A stretch of DNA of 45,753 nt from Bacteroidales bacterium (GTDB lineage Bacteria > Bacteroidota > Bacteroidia > Bacteroidales > P3). A program made the position numbers and the translations under genes. Shown one piece after another: positions 7,887-16,424 of the stretch (positions are counted from its first letter, which is position 1; every line of letters begins with the position of its first letter). The notes under the pieces were generated by a model, which did no database searches, was not told the origin of the DNA, and saw only the letters and a program-made list of their open reading frames with translations. The stretch lies in assembly GCA_017645585.1 (NCBI GenBank), contig JAGCOF010000049.1, forward strand, positions 1 to 45,753, given 5' to 3'.

Positions 7887-9548
7887 ATGAAGAAGATAAT
7901 ATTTATTTCAATCATCATCGGTCTATCCTTTGCCTCTGCTTCAGCCCAGGGCATCATGGGCGGCCATGTGACCGGCAACGTGCAGATTGACGGACAGATG
8001 AGCCACGCCGACAGCGTCATAGGCGCCACCGATGTACCGCAACGTCTGCTGATGAACGCCCGCGCCGACATCCTTTACACCAACGGCGACTTCAGCGCTG
8101 GCTTGCGCTTCGAGGCCTACCAAGACCCACTGCTGGGCTTCGATGCCGAGTATAAAGGGCAAGGGCTGGCCAACTACTTCGTCAAATACAACGGCCGCAA
8201 GCTGACCCTCACGGCGGGTAATTTCTATGAGCAGTTCGGCAACGGCCTCATCCTGCGCACCTACGAAGACCGCTACCTGGGACTCGACAACTCGCTGCTG
8301 GGCGTCAATGTGCAGTACCGCCCCGTCGACGGCGTCACGTTGAAAGCCCTGGCCGGCAAACAACGTTGCTATTGGCACTACGGCGACGGCCTCGTGCGCG
8401 GCGTGGACGGCGAGGTGAACCTCAACAGCCTCCTCAAGGCCATGAACGACAGCAAACTGCGCGTCACCCTCGGCGCCGGATTTGTCAGCAAATACGAGGA
8501 AGACGGCAACCTGACGGCCGACGACCCGTCGCAACTGCTTAACCTGCCCCTAAACGTGGGCGCCGGTGCCGTGCGTGGCGACATCAGCTACGGCCATTGG
8601 AGCCTCAATGCAGAATACGCCATGAAGGGCCAAGACCCCTCGGCGCTGAACAACTACACCTACCGCACCGGCAACGCCGCTGTGGTCAACCTCAACTACT
8701 CGCAGCGCGGTTTCAGCGCCGGCTTGCAAGCCAAACGGGTGGAAAACATGGGCTTCAAGTCCATGCGCAGCCAGACGGGCGAGATGCTCTACATCAACTA
8801 CCTGCCCGCTATCACCAAGAACCACACCTACGCCTTCCTCGCCATGTATCCCTACGCCACCCAGGTGATGGGTGAACAGGGCGTGCAGGCCGATGTGATG
8901 TACAAGATTAAGAAAGGCACCCTGCTGGGCGGAAAATACGGCACCGACCTGCATTTCAACAGTTCTATCGTCGTGGGCCTCGACACCACCGTCATTGGCG
9001 GCAAGGGCACCGACGGCTACACCGTCAACCCGGGCCTCGGGCCCCTCTACTACGGCGACGCCTCGGCCGAGGTGGCCAAGAAGCTCAGCAAGAGCGTGAA
9101 ACTGACCGCCACCTACGCCTACCAGGTGTTCAACCCTGTGGTGGAGAACGAGTCGGGCGACCTGCACCACAACAACATACTGATTGCCGACCTCTCGTGG
9201 AAGGTCAACAAAAAGCACTCGCTGCGTTTCGAGGCCGAATGGCTCGGCAGCGACAGCTACTACAACGCTACCGAGGAGGAACACACCGACCGTCGTGCAG
9301 GCGACTGGATCATGGGCCTCGTAGAATGGAACATCGGCCGTAACTTCTTCGTCTCGCTGAGTGACCAATACGCCTACAACGACGGCATCGGCAACTACTA
9401 CAACCTCAGCGTCGGCTACACCCAAGGTGCCACCCGCCTGCAGGTAGGCTACGGCAAGCAGCGCGAAGGCATGCTCTGCATCGGCGGCGTCTGCCGTCTG
9501 GTGCCTGCCAGCAACGGCCTCACATTCAGTCTCACCACAAGCTTCTAA
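7887..9548 (+). CDS. Outer-membrane beta-barrel protein, DUF6029-like
   Basis: This 553-residue exported protein has a signal peptide (MKKIIFISIIIGLSFASASAQ) and then a long run of alternating short strands with aromatic girdle residues (for example LMNARADILYTNGDF, SAGLRFEAYQDPL, LRFEAEWLGSDSYYN). It ends in a strand with terminal Phe (LTFSLTTSF), the usual outer-membrane insertion signal. Length and the block GNFYEQFGNGLILRTYEDR fit the Bacteroidota family DUF6029. No POTRA or plug domain is visible, so it is not an obvious TonB receptor. It sits between a TlpA-like thioredoxin and an Omp28 lipoprotein whose start is 3 bases after its stop. Its role is unknown; assembly or display of the lipoprotein is possible. 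Confidence 0.8.
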   Translation: MKKIIFISIIIGLSFASASAQGIMGGHVTGNVQIDGQMSHADSVIGATDVPQRLLMNARADILYTNGDFSAGLRFEAYQDPLLGFDAEYKGQGLANYFVKYNGRKLTLTAGNFYEQFGNGLILRTYEDRYLGLDNSLLGVNVQYRPVDGVTLKALAGKQRCYWHYGDGLVRGVDGEVNLNSLLKAMNDSKLRVTLGAGFVSKYEEDGNLTADDPSQLLNLPLNVGAGAVRGDISYGHWSLNAEYAMKGQDPSALNNYTYRTGNAAVVNLNYSQRGFSAGLQAKRVENMGFKSMRSQTGEMLYINYLPAITKNHTYAFLAMYPYATQVMGEQGVQADVMYKIKKGTLLGGKYGTDLHFNSSIVVGLDTTVIGGKGTDGYTVNPGLGPLYYGDASAEVAKKLSKSVKLTATYAYQVFNPVVENESGDLHHNNILIADLSWKVNKKHSLRFEAEWLGSDSYYNATEEEHTDRRAGDWIMGLVEWNIGRNFFVSLSDQYAYNDGIGNYYNLSVGYTQGATRLQVGYGKQREGMLCIGGVCRLVPASNGLTFSLTTSF

Positions 9549-9551
9549 ACC

Positions 9552-10379
9552 ATGAAAAGAACCATAGCAATACTTTCTGTCGCAGCCCTGCTCTTCGCCT
9601 CCTGCGACAAAATCAACCCCAACGAATACACTACCACTACAGGCGGCAGTGGCCCCAGCAACTGGGAGAATTTCAATGTGCAGCGCGCCCTGGTGGAGAA
9701 ATACACCGGCCCCAAGTGTCCCAACTGCCCCAACGCCGACGTCACCCTCGACGCTGCCCATGCACAGTATGGCGACCGCCTGATTGTCATTTCCGTCAAC
9801 CACCCGACAGGTCAGGGTGAACCCTTCGCCAACCAACCCGACCTGCGCAACGAGGACGGCACCGCCTGGGACACCTGGCTCGGCATCAACTCCATCCCCG
9901 CCGCCTACCTCAACCGCGACCGTTCCAAGCAATATTCCGGCAGCATGAGCGACATCGTGGCTGCCATCGGCGACGTGGTGGAGCGCTATCCTCTGTGCGG
10001 CATCGGAGTGACCGCCACCGCCACAGGCGACAGCATCGCCATTGACGTCGACGTCGAGTTCTTCAGCACCATTGAAGGCGCCACTACCCTCACTCTTGCG
10101 CTCACTGAAGACTCGCTGGTTTACAAGCAATCCATGCCCGACGGCACCCGTCAGGACGACTACGTGCACAACCACATGCTGCGCGACGTCATCACCGCCA
10201 CCTTTGGCGACGATGTGCCCCTGCAGGGCATTGCCGGCGAACACAAAGTGGGCCACTTCACCTACCACCTTCCCGACATCGAACCCGCCATCGTGCTCTC
10301 CAACTGCCACATCGTGGCCTTCCTCTCCTACCGCGACAGCCGCAAGATTATCAACAGCGCCGAATGCACCATACAATAA
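9552..10379 (+). CDS. Omp28-family outer-membrane lipoprotein
   Basis: This is a 275-residue lipoprotein with a signal peptide and lipobox LLFASC (Cys18 predicted lipidated). An N-terminal thioredoxin-like domain follows, with YTGPKCPNCPNADVTL, and then NSIPAAYLNRD, where Pro sits as in thioredoxins. The C-terminal half is a beta-rich domain. This order matches the Omp28 family first described in Porphyromonas gingivalis. It starts 3 bases after the barrel gene, so the pair is co-translated, and the MATE gene starts 3 bases after its stop. The CPNC motif suggests redox or metal binding, but activity is not known for the family. Confidence 0.87.
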   Translation: MKRTIAILSVAALLFASCDKINPNEYTTTTGGSGPSNWENFNVQRALVEKYTGPKCPNCPNADVTLDAAHAQYGDRLIVISVNHPTGQGEPFANQPDLRNEDGTAWDTWLGINSIPAAYLNRDRSKQYSGSMSDIVAAIGDVVERYPLCGIGVTATATGDSIAIDVDVEFFSTIEGATTLTLALTEDSLVYKQSMPDGTRQDDYVHNHMLRDVITATFGDDVPLQGIAGEHKVGHFTYHLPDIEPAIVLSNCHIVAFLSYRDSRKIINSAECTIQ

Positions 10380-10382
10380 GCC

Positions 10383-11732
10383 ATGAATAAGCGCATACTC
10401 GGCCTGGCTCTGCCCAACATCATCACCAACATCACTGTGCCCTTGCTCGGCATGGTGGATATGGCCATTGTGGGGCATCTCTCGAGTACGCACATCGGCG
10501 CCATCACCATCGGCACCTCCATCTTCAACCTCATCTATTGGAACTTCGGCTTCCTGCGCATGGGCACCAGCGGCTTCACAGCACAGGCCTTCGGCGCCCA
10601 CCGATGGAACGAGGCCGTCAAAATCCTCATCCGTGCCTGCGCCATCGCCCTTGCCATCGCCTTCCTGCTCATTGTACTGCAATGGCCTATCTCACGTCTG
10701 GCCTTGGTTATCTTCGAAGGCGGCCAGGAAGTATTGCGTTTGGCTCTCGTCTACTTCTTCATACGCATCTGGGCGGCACCAGCCACTCTGGGTCTTTACG
10801 CCATCAAGGGATGGTTCATCGGCATGCAGGACTCCAAAACACCCATGTGGATAGCCATCTTCCTCAACTGCGTCAACATCGCCACCTCCCTGCTTTTCGT
10901 GCTTGTATTCCATTGGGACATTGCCGGCGTCGCCCTCGGCACCGTCATCGCCAACTACTCGGGCCTCACGCTCGGCCTCTTCTTCCTCCGCCGCAAATTC
11001 CACCGCGACCAACACCTAACAAACTATCAACCCATCAACCTCTCAACCATCAAAGAAGCCTTGCATTGGAAAGACATGAAGCGCTTTTTCAAAGTCAACG
11101 GCGACATCTTCCTGCGTACCATCTGCCTCTCAGCGGTCTTCACTTTCATCACCGCCGCCAGCGGACGCATCAGCGACCAAGTGCTCGCCATCGACGCCCT
11201 GCTGTTGCAGTTCTTCACCCTCTTCAGCTACATCATGGACGGCTTCGCCTATGCCGGCGAGAGCCTCGTCGGCCGCTATATCGGTGCCCGGCAGCTGCGC
11301 AACCTGCGTTCCGCCGTGCGACTGCTGCTGCTTTGGGGGTTGATACTCACGGCCGTGTTCACTCTCCTCTACGCTCTCTTCAGCCAACAGTTCCTGCATA
11401 TCTTCACCTCCGACCAGACACTTATTGCTGCCGCCGGCGACTACCTCTTCTGGGTGCTTGTCACACCCCTCTGTGGCTTCGCGGCCTTCCTTTTCGATGG
11501 CATCTTCATCGGCGCCACCGCCAGCCGTACCATGCGCAACGCCATGTTCGTCGCCACCGCAGCCTTCTTCCTTCTTTACTTCGGCCTCAAAGCACTCACC
11601 ACTCTTCACGCCCCGCTCTCCACTTATATGTGGAACAACATCCTCTGGCTCTCTTTCATGATTTACCTCTCCCTCCGCGGCCTCCTGCAAGGCATCCGTG
11701 TGCGCAAAGACGTCTATTCCCAAGCCCGATGA
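10383..11732 (+). CDS. MATE-family multidrug/cation efflux transporter
   Basis: This 449-residue inner-membrane protein has about twelve hydrophobic segments. It begins NKRILGLALPNIITNITVPLLGMVDMAIVGHL, with the MATE signature P-x-x-x-T-N and the VD of helix 1. The block NFGFLRMGTSGFTAQAFGA near residue 55 and VALGTVIANYSG near 185 fit the DinF branch. It should export cationic compounds in exchange for sodium or protons. It begins 3 bases after the Omp28 gene and overlaps the next gene by 4 bases. A period-8 repeat (11015-11054) encodes the cytoplasmic loop stretch LTNYQPINLSTIKEA between helices 6 and 7. The substrate is unknown. Confidence 0.93.
   Translation: MNKRILGLALPNIITNITVPLLGMVDMAIVGHLSSTHIGAITIGTSIFNLIYWNFGFLRMGTSGFTAQAFGAHRWNEAVKILIRACAIALAIAFLLIVLQWPISRLALVIFEGGQEVLRLALVYFFIRIWAAPATLGLYAIKGWFIGMQDSKTPMWIAIFLNCVNIATSLLFVLVFHWDIAGVALGTVIANYSGLTLGLFFLRRKFHRDQHLTNYQPINLSTIKEALHWKDMKRFFKVNGDIFLRTICLSAVFTFITAASGRISDQVLAIDALLLQFFTLFSYIMDGFAYAGESLVGRYIGARQLRNLRSAVRLLLLWGLILTAVFTLLYALFSQQFLHIFTSDQTLIAAAGDYLFWVLVTPLCGFAAFLFDGIFIGATASRTMRNAMFVATAAFFLLYFGLKALTTLHAPLSTYMWNNILWLSFMIYLSLRGLLQGIRVRKDVYSQAR
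11015..11054 (+). repeat. Period-8 array inside the MATE gene
   Basis: Five units each end in CAA or AAA at 8-base steps: cctaacaa, actatcaa, cccatcaa, cctctcaa, ccatcaaa. They encode the loop around LTNYQPINLSTIKEA between the two halves of the transporter. There is only one arm and no mirrored copy. Confidence 0.6.
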
Positions 11733-12301
11733 AAAGAGCAGCCATAATACTTATCCTCCTTGCGCCGATTCTCTGCCAGGCACAGATTACTATTGGTGCC
11801 AGATTTGGCATTGCAACACCTTTGGGAGATGCATACGCTGACACCCCAAAAGAATTTGACTACCCTAACTGCCTAAGCCTTCACATCCTTACCGAAAAAC
11901 AACTACCAAAAAATTGGGCCGTCGGAGCAGAAATTGGATATGTCGGACGAGATCAATCTCAAAAGATCAATGCATACAATAACTGCCTTGCACAAGGCGA
12001 CACCTTCACATTCATCCGTAGTGTCCATGCCATCACATTGGTAATCACAACAAGTTATACCATCAACCTAAACCAGCACCTATCCCTTTCGCCCACCATA
12101 GGGGCAGGCTTCATCACAAGTCGTCTCAGTTGGGAAAATCCCAACCATATCTGGTGGTATAATCCCTATTGGTATAACAACATCTACTTTAAAGCAGAAC
12201 TCGCACTTACTCTTGAGCGACGCTACATACTCTCTATCAGCACATTCAATCGCGAAGGCGATTGGTTTCTCAATACGGAGGTTGGCATAAAAATATTGTG
12301 A
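11729..12301 (+). CDS. Small outer-membrane beta-barrel-like protein
   Basis: This 190-residue exported protein has a signal peptide (MKRAAIILILLAPILCQAQ) and a pattern of amphipathic strands with many Tyr and Trp (GARFGIATPLGD, WAVGAEIGYVGRD, LSLSPTIGAGF, FKAELALTLERR), as in small eight-stranded barrels of the OmpA/porin type. It ends in a strand (NTEVGIKIL). The start overlaps the MATE stop (ATGA). Its base composition is visibly more A+T-rich than its neighbours on both sides, which hints at separate ancestry. I do not recognise a specific family and cannot give a function. Confidence 0.75.
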   Translation: MKRAAIILILLAPILCQAQITIGARFGIATPLGDAYADTPKEFDYPNCLSLHILTEKQLPKNWAVGAEIGYVGRDQSQKINAYNNCLAQGDTFTFIRSVHAITLVITTSYTINLNQHLSLSPTIGAGFITSRLSWENPNHIWWYNPYWYNNIYFKAELALTLERRYILSISTFNREGDWFLNTEVGIKIL

Positions 12302-12336
12302 GAACAGAATTATCAGCACATTTAAAATCCGAAATT

Positions 12337-14637
12337 ATGAAAATAGGAAGCGACAGGATTAGAAAAATGCTTATGTTAACCTGCATCAGCATAGTTTTCT
12401 ATTTTCCATTTTATGTAATACAGGCACAGAATGTCAGATTTCATGACCATCAAGGCAGGGTGGTCGATGCCAAAACAGGCAAACCCTTGCCGAATGTGTC
12501 GGTGTCTCATTCTATAGGAGGACAAACCGATGCCGAGGGTCGTTTCACGGTGCGCTACTACGATACCGAAAGCGACCTGCGCGTCATCATATCCCATCCC
12601 GGCTACTACTCCGACACCTTCAGTATTGCTCCCCCATTTGTCAGCTTGCGCCGTCTGCCTCCCGATTTACTTCGACAGGGACGCCCTAAAGTGGCTGTCG
12701 TCCTCTCTGGCGGCGGAGCCAAAGGGGTGGCCCACATCGGTGCATTGCGCGTCATAGAAGAGGCCGGTATCCCCATCGACATCATCTGCGGCACCAGCAT
12801 GGGCAGCCTCATCGGCGCCCTCTACAGCATCGGCTACACCCCCGAATACCTCGACTCCCTCGTCCATGCACAGGATTGGTCATCCCTCCTCAGCGACCGC
12901 ACCGACCCCTCCAACCTTACCCTCCGCCAACGCGAAGAGCAGAACACCTACGCCATCATCCGAGGCCTCAGCAGCAACCGCCCCGAGAGTGGCGGTCTTA
13001 TTCGCGGACGCAACCTCAACCGCCTCTTCCGACAACTCTGTGCCGGCTATCTCGACAGCATCAGCTTCGACAGCCTTCCCATCCCCTTCGCTTGCGTCGC
13101 CACCGACCTTGTCACCAATACCGAAGTAGACTTCCACAACGGCAGCCTTATCCGCGCCATGCGTGCCTCGATGGCCATTCCCGGTGTTTTCACCCCCGTG
13201 CGCATCGGCGATATGGTGCTTGTCGACGGCGGCCTCCGCAACAACTACCCCGCCGACCTTGCCCGTCAGATGGGTGCCGACATCATCATCGGTGTCAGCG
13301 TCCAAGGCGACCCTCTTACCGCCGACGAAATCGGTGACGCCGCAACCGTCATGATGCAAATCATCGACATCAACACCAAACACAAATACACCGAAAACGT
13401 AGAGATAAGCGATGTCTTCATGCAGGTCGACGTGCACGGATACAGCGCCGCCTCCTTCTTCCCCACCGCCATCGACAGCCTCATCACACGCGGTGAACGC
13501 GAAGCCCGCAAACACTTCGACGAGCTCAAACAACTAAGCAGTCAGTTGTCAGCTGCCAGCAGTCACCCCATAATCAATAACCGGGAACTGATAACTGCCG
13601 ACCGGCAACCGTCGACCGATAACCAACAACCCTCCACCGGCTACCGGCCTCCCACCTCGCCCATCGCCAGCATAGGCTTCCGGTTCGACACCGAAGAAAT
13701 GGGAGCACTCCAAATCAATGCCAAACTCCCCATCCACACCCGGTTGCCTATGGGCATCGGCGGCACCCTCCGTCTCGGACGCCGCCTGATGGCTCGTGCC
13801 GAATACTCAATCCTCACCCGTCGCATCGGTCTTGCACCCACCCTCGCCTACACCTTCCGCAACAACGATATCGACCTCTACACCAACGGCCAACGGTCCT
13901 ACAACATCCGCTACTACCAGCACACCGCCGAATTCACCCCACTCGACCTGCGTCTCCGCAACTACCTCATCCACGCCGGTATCCGATGGGATTACTTCGA
14001 CTACTACGGCCAACTGCTCACCGCCAACAGCAGCAACCAGCCGCTCACTGACGACCACTACTTCTCCTACTACGTCACCACCGACCTCAACAACGAAAAC
14101 CAATGGTACTTCCCCTCGCGAGGCACCCGTCTGCATGCCGCCTACCACTACCGCACCGACAACCTCATCGGCATGGATAACTACATCGGCATCAACGACC
14201 TCAGCGCACACTTCCGCGTCAACTTCCCCCTCTCACGCCGCCTTACGCTACAACCCATGCTCTACGGCCGCATCCTCATCGGCGACAACATCCCTATGGC
14301 CTTCATCAACGCAGTCGGTGGCGAATGGTTCGCCCACACCGTCGAGCAGCAGCTGCCCTTCTCCGGCATCGGCCATATCGAGAAAATGGACAACCAGATC
14401 ATCGCCGCACAACTGCAGGCACACTACCGCATCCTCAACAACCACTACGTCCTCCTGCGCGTTGCAGCCCTCTCCGAGCTCCAACCGCCCGACTTCAACA
14501 CACTCCTCCCCAACCACTACAGCATCCAAGCCGGCTACAGCTACCTCACCCTTTTCGGCCCCATCGACGCACGCATCGGCTACTCCAACCGCACCAACCA
14601 CCCCTACTTCCTCATCAACCTCGGCCACATCTTCTGA
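12337..14637 (+). CDS. Patatin-like phospholipase with N-terminal CarboxypepD-reg-like domain and C-terminal surface-antigen barrel
   Basis: The product has 766 residues from the chosen ATG; a second ATG at 12367 would also leave a signal sequence. After the signal segment, residues about 38-105 form a CarboxypepD-reg-like domain (GRVVDAKTGKPLPNVSVS). A patatin domain follows: oxyanion GGGAKG near 128, nucleophile Ser154 in GTSMG and Asp297 in VDGGLRNNYP. A linker at about 403-440 is coded by a repeat cassette. The C-terminal 330 residues form a BamA/D15-like barrel ending in HPYFLINLGHIF. This resembles type Vd phospholipase autotransporters, which lack several POTRA domains. It would display a lipase at the outer membrane. 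The lipid substrate is unknown. Confidence 0.9.
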   Translation: MKIGSDRIRKMLMLTCISIVFYFPFYVIQAQNVRFHDHQGRVVDAKTGKPLPNVSVSHSIGGQTDAEGRFTVRYYDTESDLRVIISHPGYYSDTFSIAPPFVSLRRLPPDLLRQGRPKVAVVLSGGGAKGVAHIGALRVIEEAGIPIDIICGTSMGSLIGALYSIGYTPEYLDSLVHAQDWSSLLSDRTDPSNLTLRQREEQNTYAIIRGLSSNRPESGGLIRGRNLNRLFRQLCAGYLDSISFDSLPIPFACVATDLVTNTEVDFHNGSLIRAMRASMAIPGVFTPVRIGDMVLVDGGLRNNYPADLARQMGADIIIGVSVQGDPLTADEIGDAATVMMQIIDINTKHKYTENVEISDVFMQVDVHGYSAASFFPTAIDSLITRGEREARKHFDELKQLSSQLSAASSHPIINNRELITADRQPSTDNQQPSTGYRPPTSPIASIGFRFDTEEMGALQINAKLPIHTRLPMGIGGTLRLGRRLMARAEYSILTRRIGLAPTLAYTFRNNDIDLYTNGQRSYNIRYYQHTAEFTPLDLRLRNYLIHAGIRWDYFDYYGQLLTANSSNQPLTDDHYFSYYVTTDLNNENQWYFPSRGTRLHAAYHYRTDNLIGMDNYIGINDLSAHFRVNFPLSRRLTLQPMLYGRILIGDNIPMAFINAVGGEWFAHTVEQQLPFSGIGHIEKMDNQIIAAQLQAHYRILNNHYVLLRVAALSELQPPDFNTLLPNHYSIQAGYSYLTLFGPIDARIGYSNRTNHPYFLINLGHIF
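13543..13650 (+). repeat. Period-7 inverted repeat cassette in the patatin linker
   Basis: The left arm has units cagttgt, cagctgc and cagcagt. Read as its reverse complement, the right arm (13583-13650) has about nine units of the type ggttgtt, ggttatc, ggtcgac, ggttgcc, ggtcggc, agttatc, all in seven-base steps. It is in frame and encodes the hydrophilic linker between the lipase and barrel domains. Confidence 0.75.
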
Positions 14638-14655
14638 TTATTTAAAAACATTTCG

Positions 14656-14664
14656 TACCTTTGC
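14656..14664 (+). promoter_or_regulatory. -7 promoter element (TACCTTTGC)
   Basis: TACCTTTGC matches the Bacteroidota -7 element. No good TTTG is seen at the -33 position. The element ends only 3 bases before the ATG at 14668, so either the mRNA has almost no leader or translation starts at the next in-frame ATG (14677). Confidence 0.6.
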
Positions 14665-14667
14665 ATC

Positions 14668-15261
14668 ATGAAAGCAATGGATTTATACAAGCTCTTCGAG
14701 CAACAAGTAACTGAATACCATAAGACTGACTCGGTAGACGCCGCGTTGGTCAACCCCTATCCCGCCAACTCTTACGAAGCCCTCCTGTGGGAAAAATCGT
14801 GGGTCGACACCGTACAGTGGCACCTCGAGGACCTGGTGCGTCCCGACGACGTAGATCCCATCTATGCCCTGCAGCTCAAACGCCGCATCGACCGTAGCAA
14901 CCAACACCGCACCAACCTCGTGGAACGCATCGACGACCATTATATGGCCACCTTCGGCAAGGTCACCCCGCTGCCCGACGCCAAACTCAACACCGAGACG
15001 CCGGCATGGGCCATCGACCGCCTCTCCATCCTTGCCCTCAAGATATATCACTTTACTATTGAGGCAAATAGAGGCGATGAAGCACACCGCGCCAAATGTC
15101 AAGCCAAACTCGACACCCTCCTCGTCCAGCGTGCCGACCTCACCGAAGCCATCGACAGTTTGCTTGACGACCTGGCCGCCGGCCGACGCCGCATGAAGCT
15201 CTACCGCCAGATGAAGATGTACAACGACCCGTCGCTCAACCCGTCGCTCTACAAAAAGTGA
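14668..15261 (+). CDS. DUF4254 domain protein
   Basis: This 197-residue soluble, mostly helical protein has the pattern of DUF4254: FEQQVTEYHKTDS near the start, NPYPANSYEALLWEKSWVDTVQWHLEDLVR, then RRIDRSNQHRTNLVERIDD and TPAWAIDRLSILALKIYHF. DUF4254 genes lie next to heptosyltransferase-like GT9 genes in Bacteroidota, and that is so here: the GT9 start overlaps its stop by 4 bases. The family has no established activity, and a link to lipopolysaccharide or glycan assembly is inferred from context only. Because the -7 promoter element is so close, the start may instead be 14677 (MDLYKLFEQ). Confidence 0.88.
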   Translation: MKAMDLYKLFEQQVTEYHKTDSVDAALVNPYPANSYEALLWEKSWVDTVQWHLEDLVRPDDVDPIYALQLKRRIDRSNQHRTNLVERIDDHYMATFGKVTPLPDAKLNTETPAWAIDRLSILALKIYHFTIEANRGDEAHRAKCQAKLDTLLVQRADLTEAIDSLLDDLAAGRRRMKLYRQMKMYNDPSLNPSLYKK

Positions 15262-16229
15262 AACACCTCCTGGTCATACGCCTTTCGGCCCTCGGCGACG
15301 TGGCCATCCTGACGCCCGTGCTGAAAGCGTATGCGCTGGCCAACCCCGACGTGCGCTTCACCGTCGCCGCCCCTCCCTTGCTACAACCGCTCTTCGACGG
15401 CATCTCCAACGTTGATTTCCTGGGTGTAAAGAAGAAGCAGAGTTCCCGCGCCATCTATCAGCAGCTCAAATCCGTAGGTGCCGACACAGTGGCCGATATG
15501 CATTGCGTCAACCGCGTCAATCACGCCCTCTTCCTGCTGTGTCTCGATGCATTGCTCCACCTGCATCCCCTGCGGGTGAGCCGCATCCGCAAAGGACGCC
15601 TCTCACGCTGGCTCTTCCTGCGGCATCTGAGGACGACACCCCGCAGGGCGCAGACAGAGCGTTACGCCGATGTCTTCCAGCGTCTTGGGCTCATGCAACC
15701 AGCCACCCTCCATTCGTCGCCCACCACACATCCTTCCTCACCTATCGGCATCGCTCCCTTCGCGCAGCACAAAGGCAAGATTTGGCCCTTCGAGAACACC
15801 AGCCGTCTGGCCCTCATGCTGGCCGAGAAAGGCAATAACGTGTGCCTCTTCGGCAGCAAAGAAGAAGCCTCACAACTCGAGGAGTTGGCCACCAAGCACC
15901 CGAATATCAACTCGTTAGCAGGCAAGCAATCGTTCGCCGAAGAGTTGGAGATCATCCGCAACCTCTCTTTGATGGTGAGTATGGACAGCGCCAACATGCA
16001 CTTCGCCAGCGCTGTGGGCACTCCCGTTGTTAGCATCTGGGGCGCCACCCACCCCGACTTCGGCTTCTATGGATGGGGACAGAATCGATCCAACGCCCTC
16101 TGTGCCAACCTCAAATGCCAACCCTGCTCCGCCTACGGCAACAAACCCTGCCGATACGGCGACTACCGATGTATGACAGCCGTCACGCCCGAAGCGGTGA
16201 TGGAGAAAATAGAAAAGGCCCTGCAATAA
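15258..16229 (+). CDS. Glycosyltransferase family 9 (heptosyltransferase-like)
   Basis: This 323-residue protein starts with GTG at 15258, overlapping the DUF4254 stop (GTGA). Signatures are KHLLVIRLSALGDVAILTPVLKAYA at the N-terminus, VADMHCVNRVNHALF, and the C-terminal nucleotide-sugar block with LMVSMDSANMHFASAVGTPVVSIWGATHPDFGFYG. GT9 enzymes transfer heptose or related sugars from ADP- or other nucleotide donors to lipid A core in the cytoplasm. It most likely acts in lipopolysaccharide core building. A Ser/Pro/His/Thr-rich loop (HSSPTTHPSSP) near residue 155 is unusual for the family and may be low-complexity expansion. A terminator follows directly. Confidence 0.92.
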   Translation: MKHLLVIRLSALGDVAILTPVLKAYALANPDVRFTVAAPPLLQPLFDGISNVDFLGVKKKQSSRAIYQQLKSVGADTVADMHCVNRVNHALFLLCLDALLHLHPLRVSRIRKGRLSRWLFLRHLRTTPRRAQTERYADVFQRLGLMQPATLHSSPTTHPSSPIGIAPFAQHKGKIWPFENTSRLALMLAEKGNNVCLFGSKEEASQLEELATKHPNINSLAGKQSFAEELEIIRNLSLMVSMDSANMHFASAVGTPVVSIWGATHPDFGFYGWGQNRSNALCANLKCQPCSAYGNKPCRYGDYRCMTAVTPEAVMEKIEKALQ

Positions 16230-16243
16230 GCAGAGCCTTTTTT
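16212..16243 (+). terminator. Terminator after the GT9 gene
   Basis: AGGCCCTGC and GCAGAGCCT form a stem around AATAA with one mismatch, preceded by AAA and followed by a run of six T. The stem overlaps the last codons of the gene. The A-run on the opposite side may also help stop transcription coming from the tRNA on the minus strand. Confidence 0.85.
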
Positions 16244-16246
16244 GTG

Positions 16247-16320
16247 TAGCGGGAATCAGACTTGAACTGATGACCTCCGGGTTATGAATCCAGCGCTCTA
16301 ACCAGCTGAGCTATCCCGCC
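16247..16320 (-). tRNA. tRNA with CAT anticodon (tRNA-Met, or Ile2)
   Basis: The minus strand reads as a 74-base cloverleaf. The acceptor is GGCGGGA/TCCCGCT with a G-T first pair; the D-arm is GCTC/GAGC; the anticodon loop is TTCATAA giving CAT; and the T-arm is ATCAG-TTCAAGT-CTGAT with discriminator A. The anticodon stem CTGGA/CCCGG has a weak A-C closing pair. The G-T first pair argues against initiator tRNA less strongly than the missing CCC/GGG stem does, so elongator Met or lysidine-modified Ile2 fits best. CCA is not encoded. Confidence 0.9.
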
Positions 16321-16352
16321 ATTTCGTGAGTTTATCCTCATCAAAAACGGGT

Positions 16353-16384
16353 GCAAAAGTACTAACTTTTTCCGATATGGCAAA
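16353..16384 (-). promoter_or_regulatory. Promoter of the tRNA gene
   Basis: On the minus strand TTTG (16381-16384) and TACTTTTGC (16353-16361) are 19 bases apart, the standard Bacteroidota spacing. The tRNA begins about 33 bases downstream. Confidence 0.75.
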
Positions 16385-16424
16385 ATATTTTTGAAAATAA
16401 ATCACAAAGCGCTGGTAACCAACA

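Noticed and set aside
8550-10682. Minus-strand open frame of 710 codons
   Set aside because: It is antisense to the barrel, Omp28 and MATE genes, lacks any domain or signal, and its Val/Gly/His-rich make-up is what a G+C-rich gene gives on the opposite strand.
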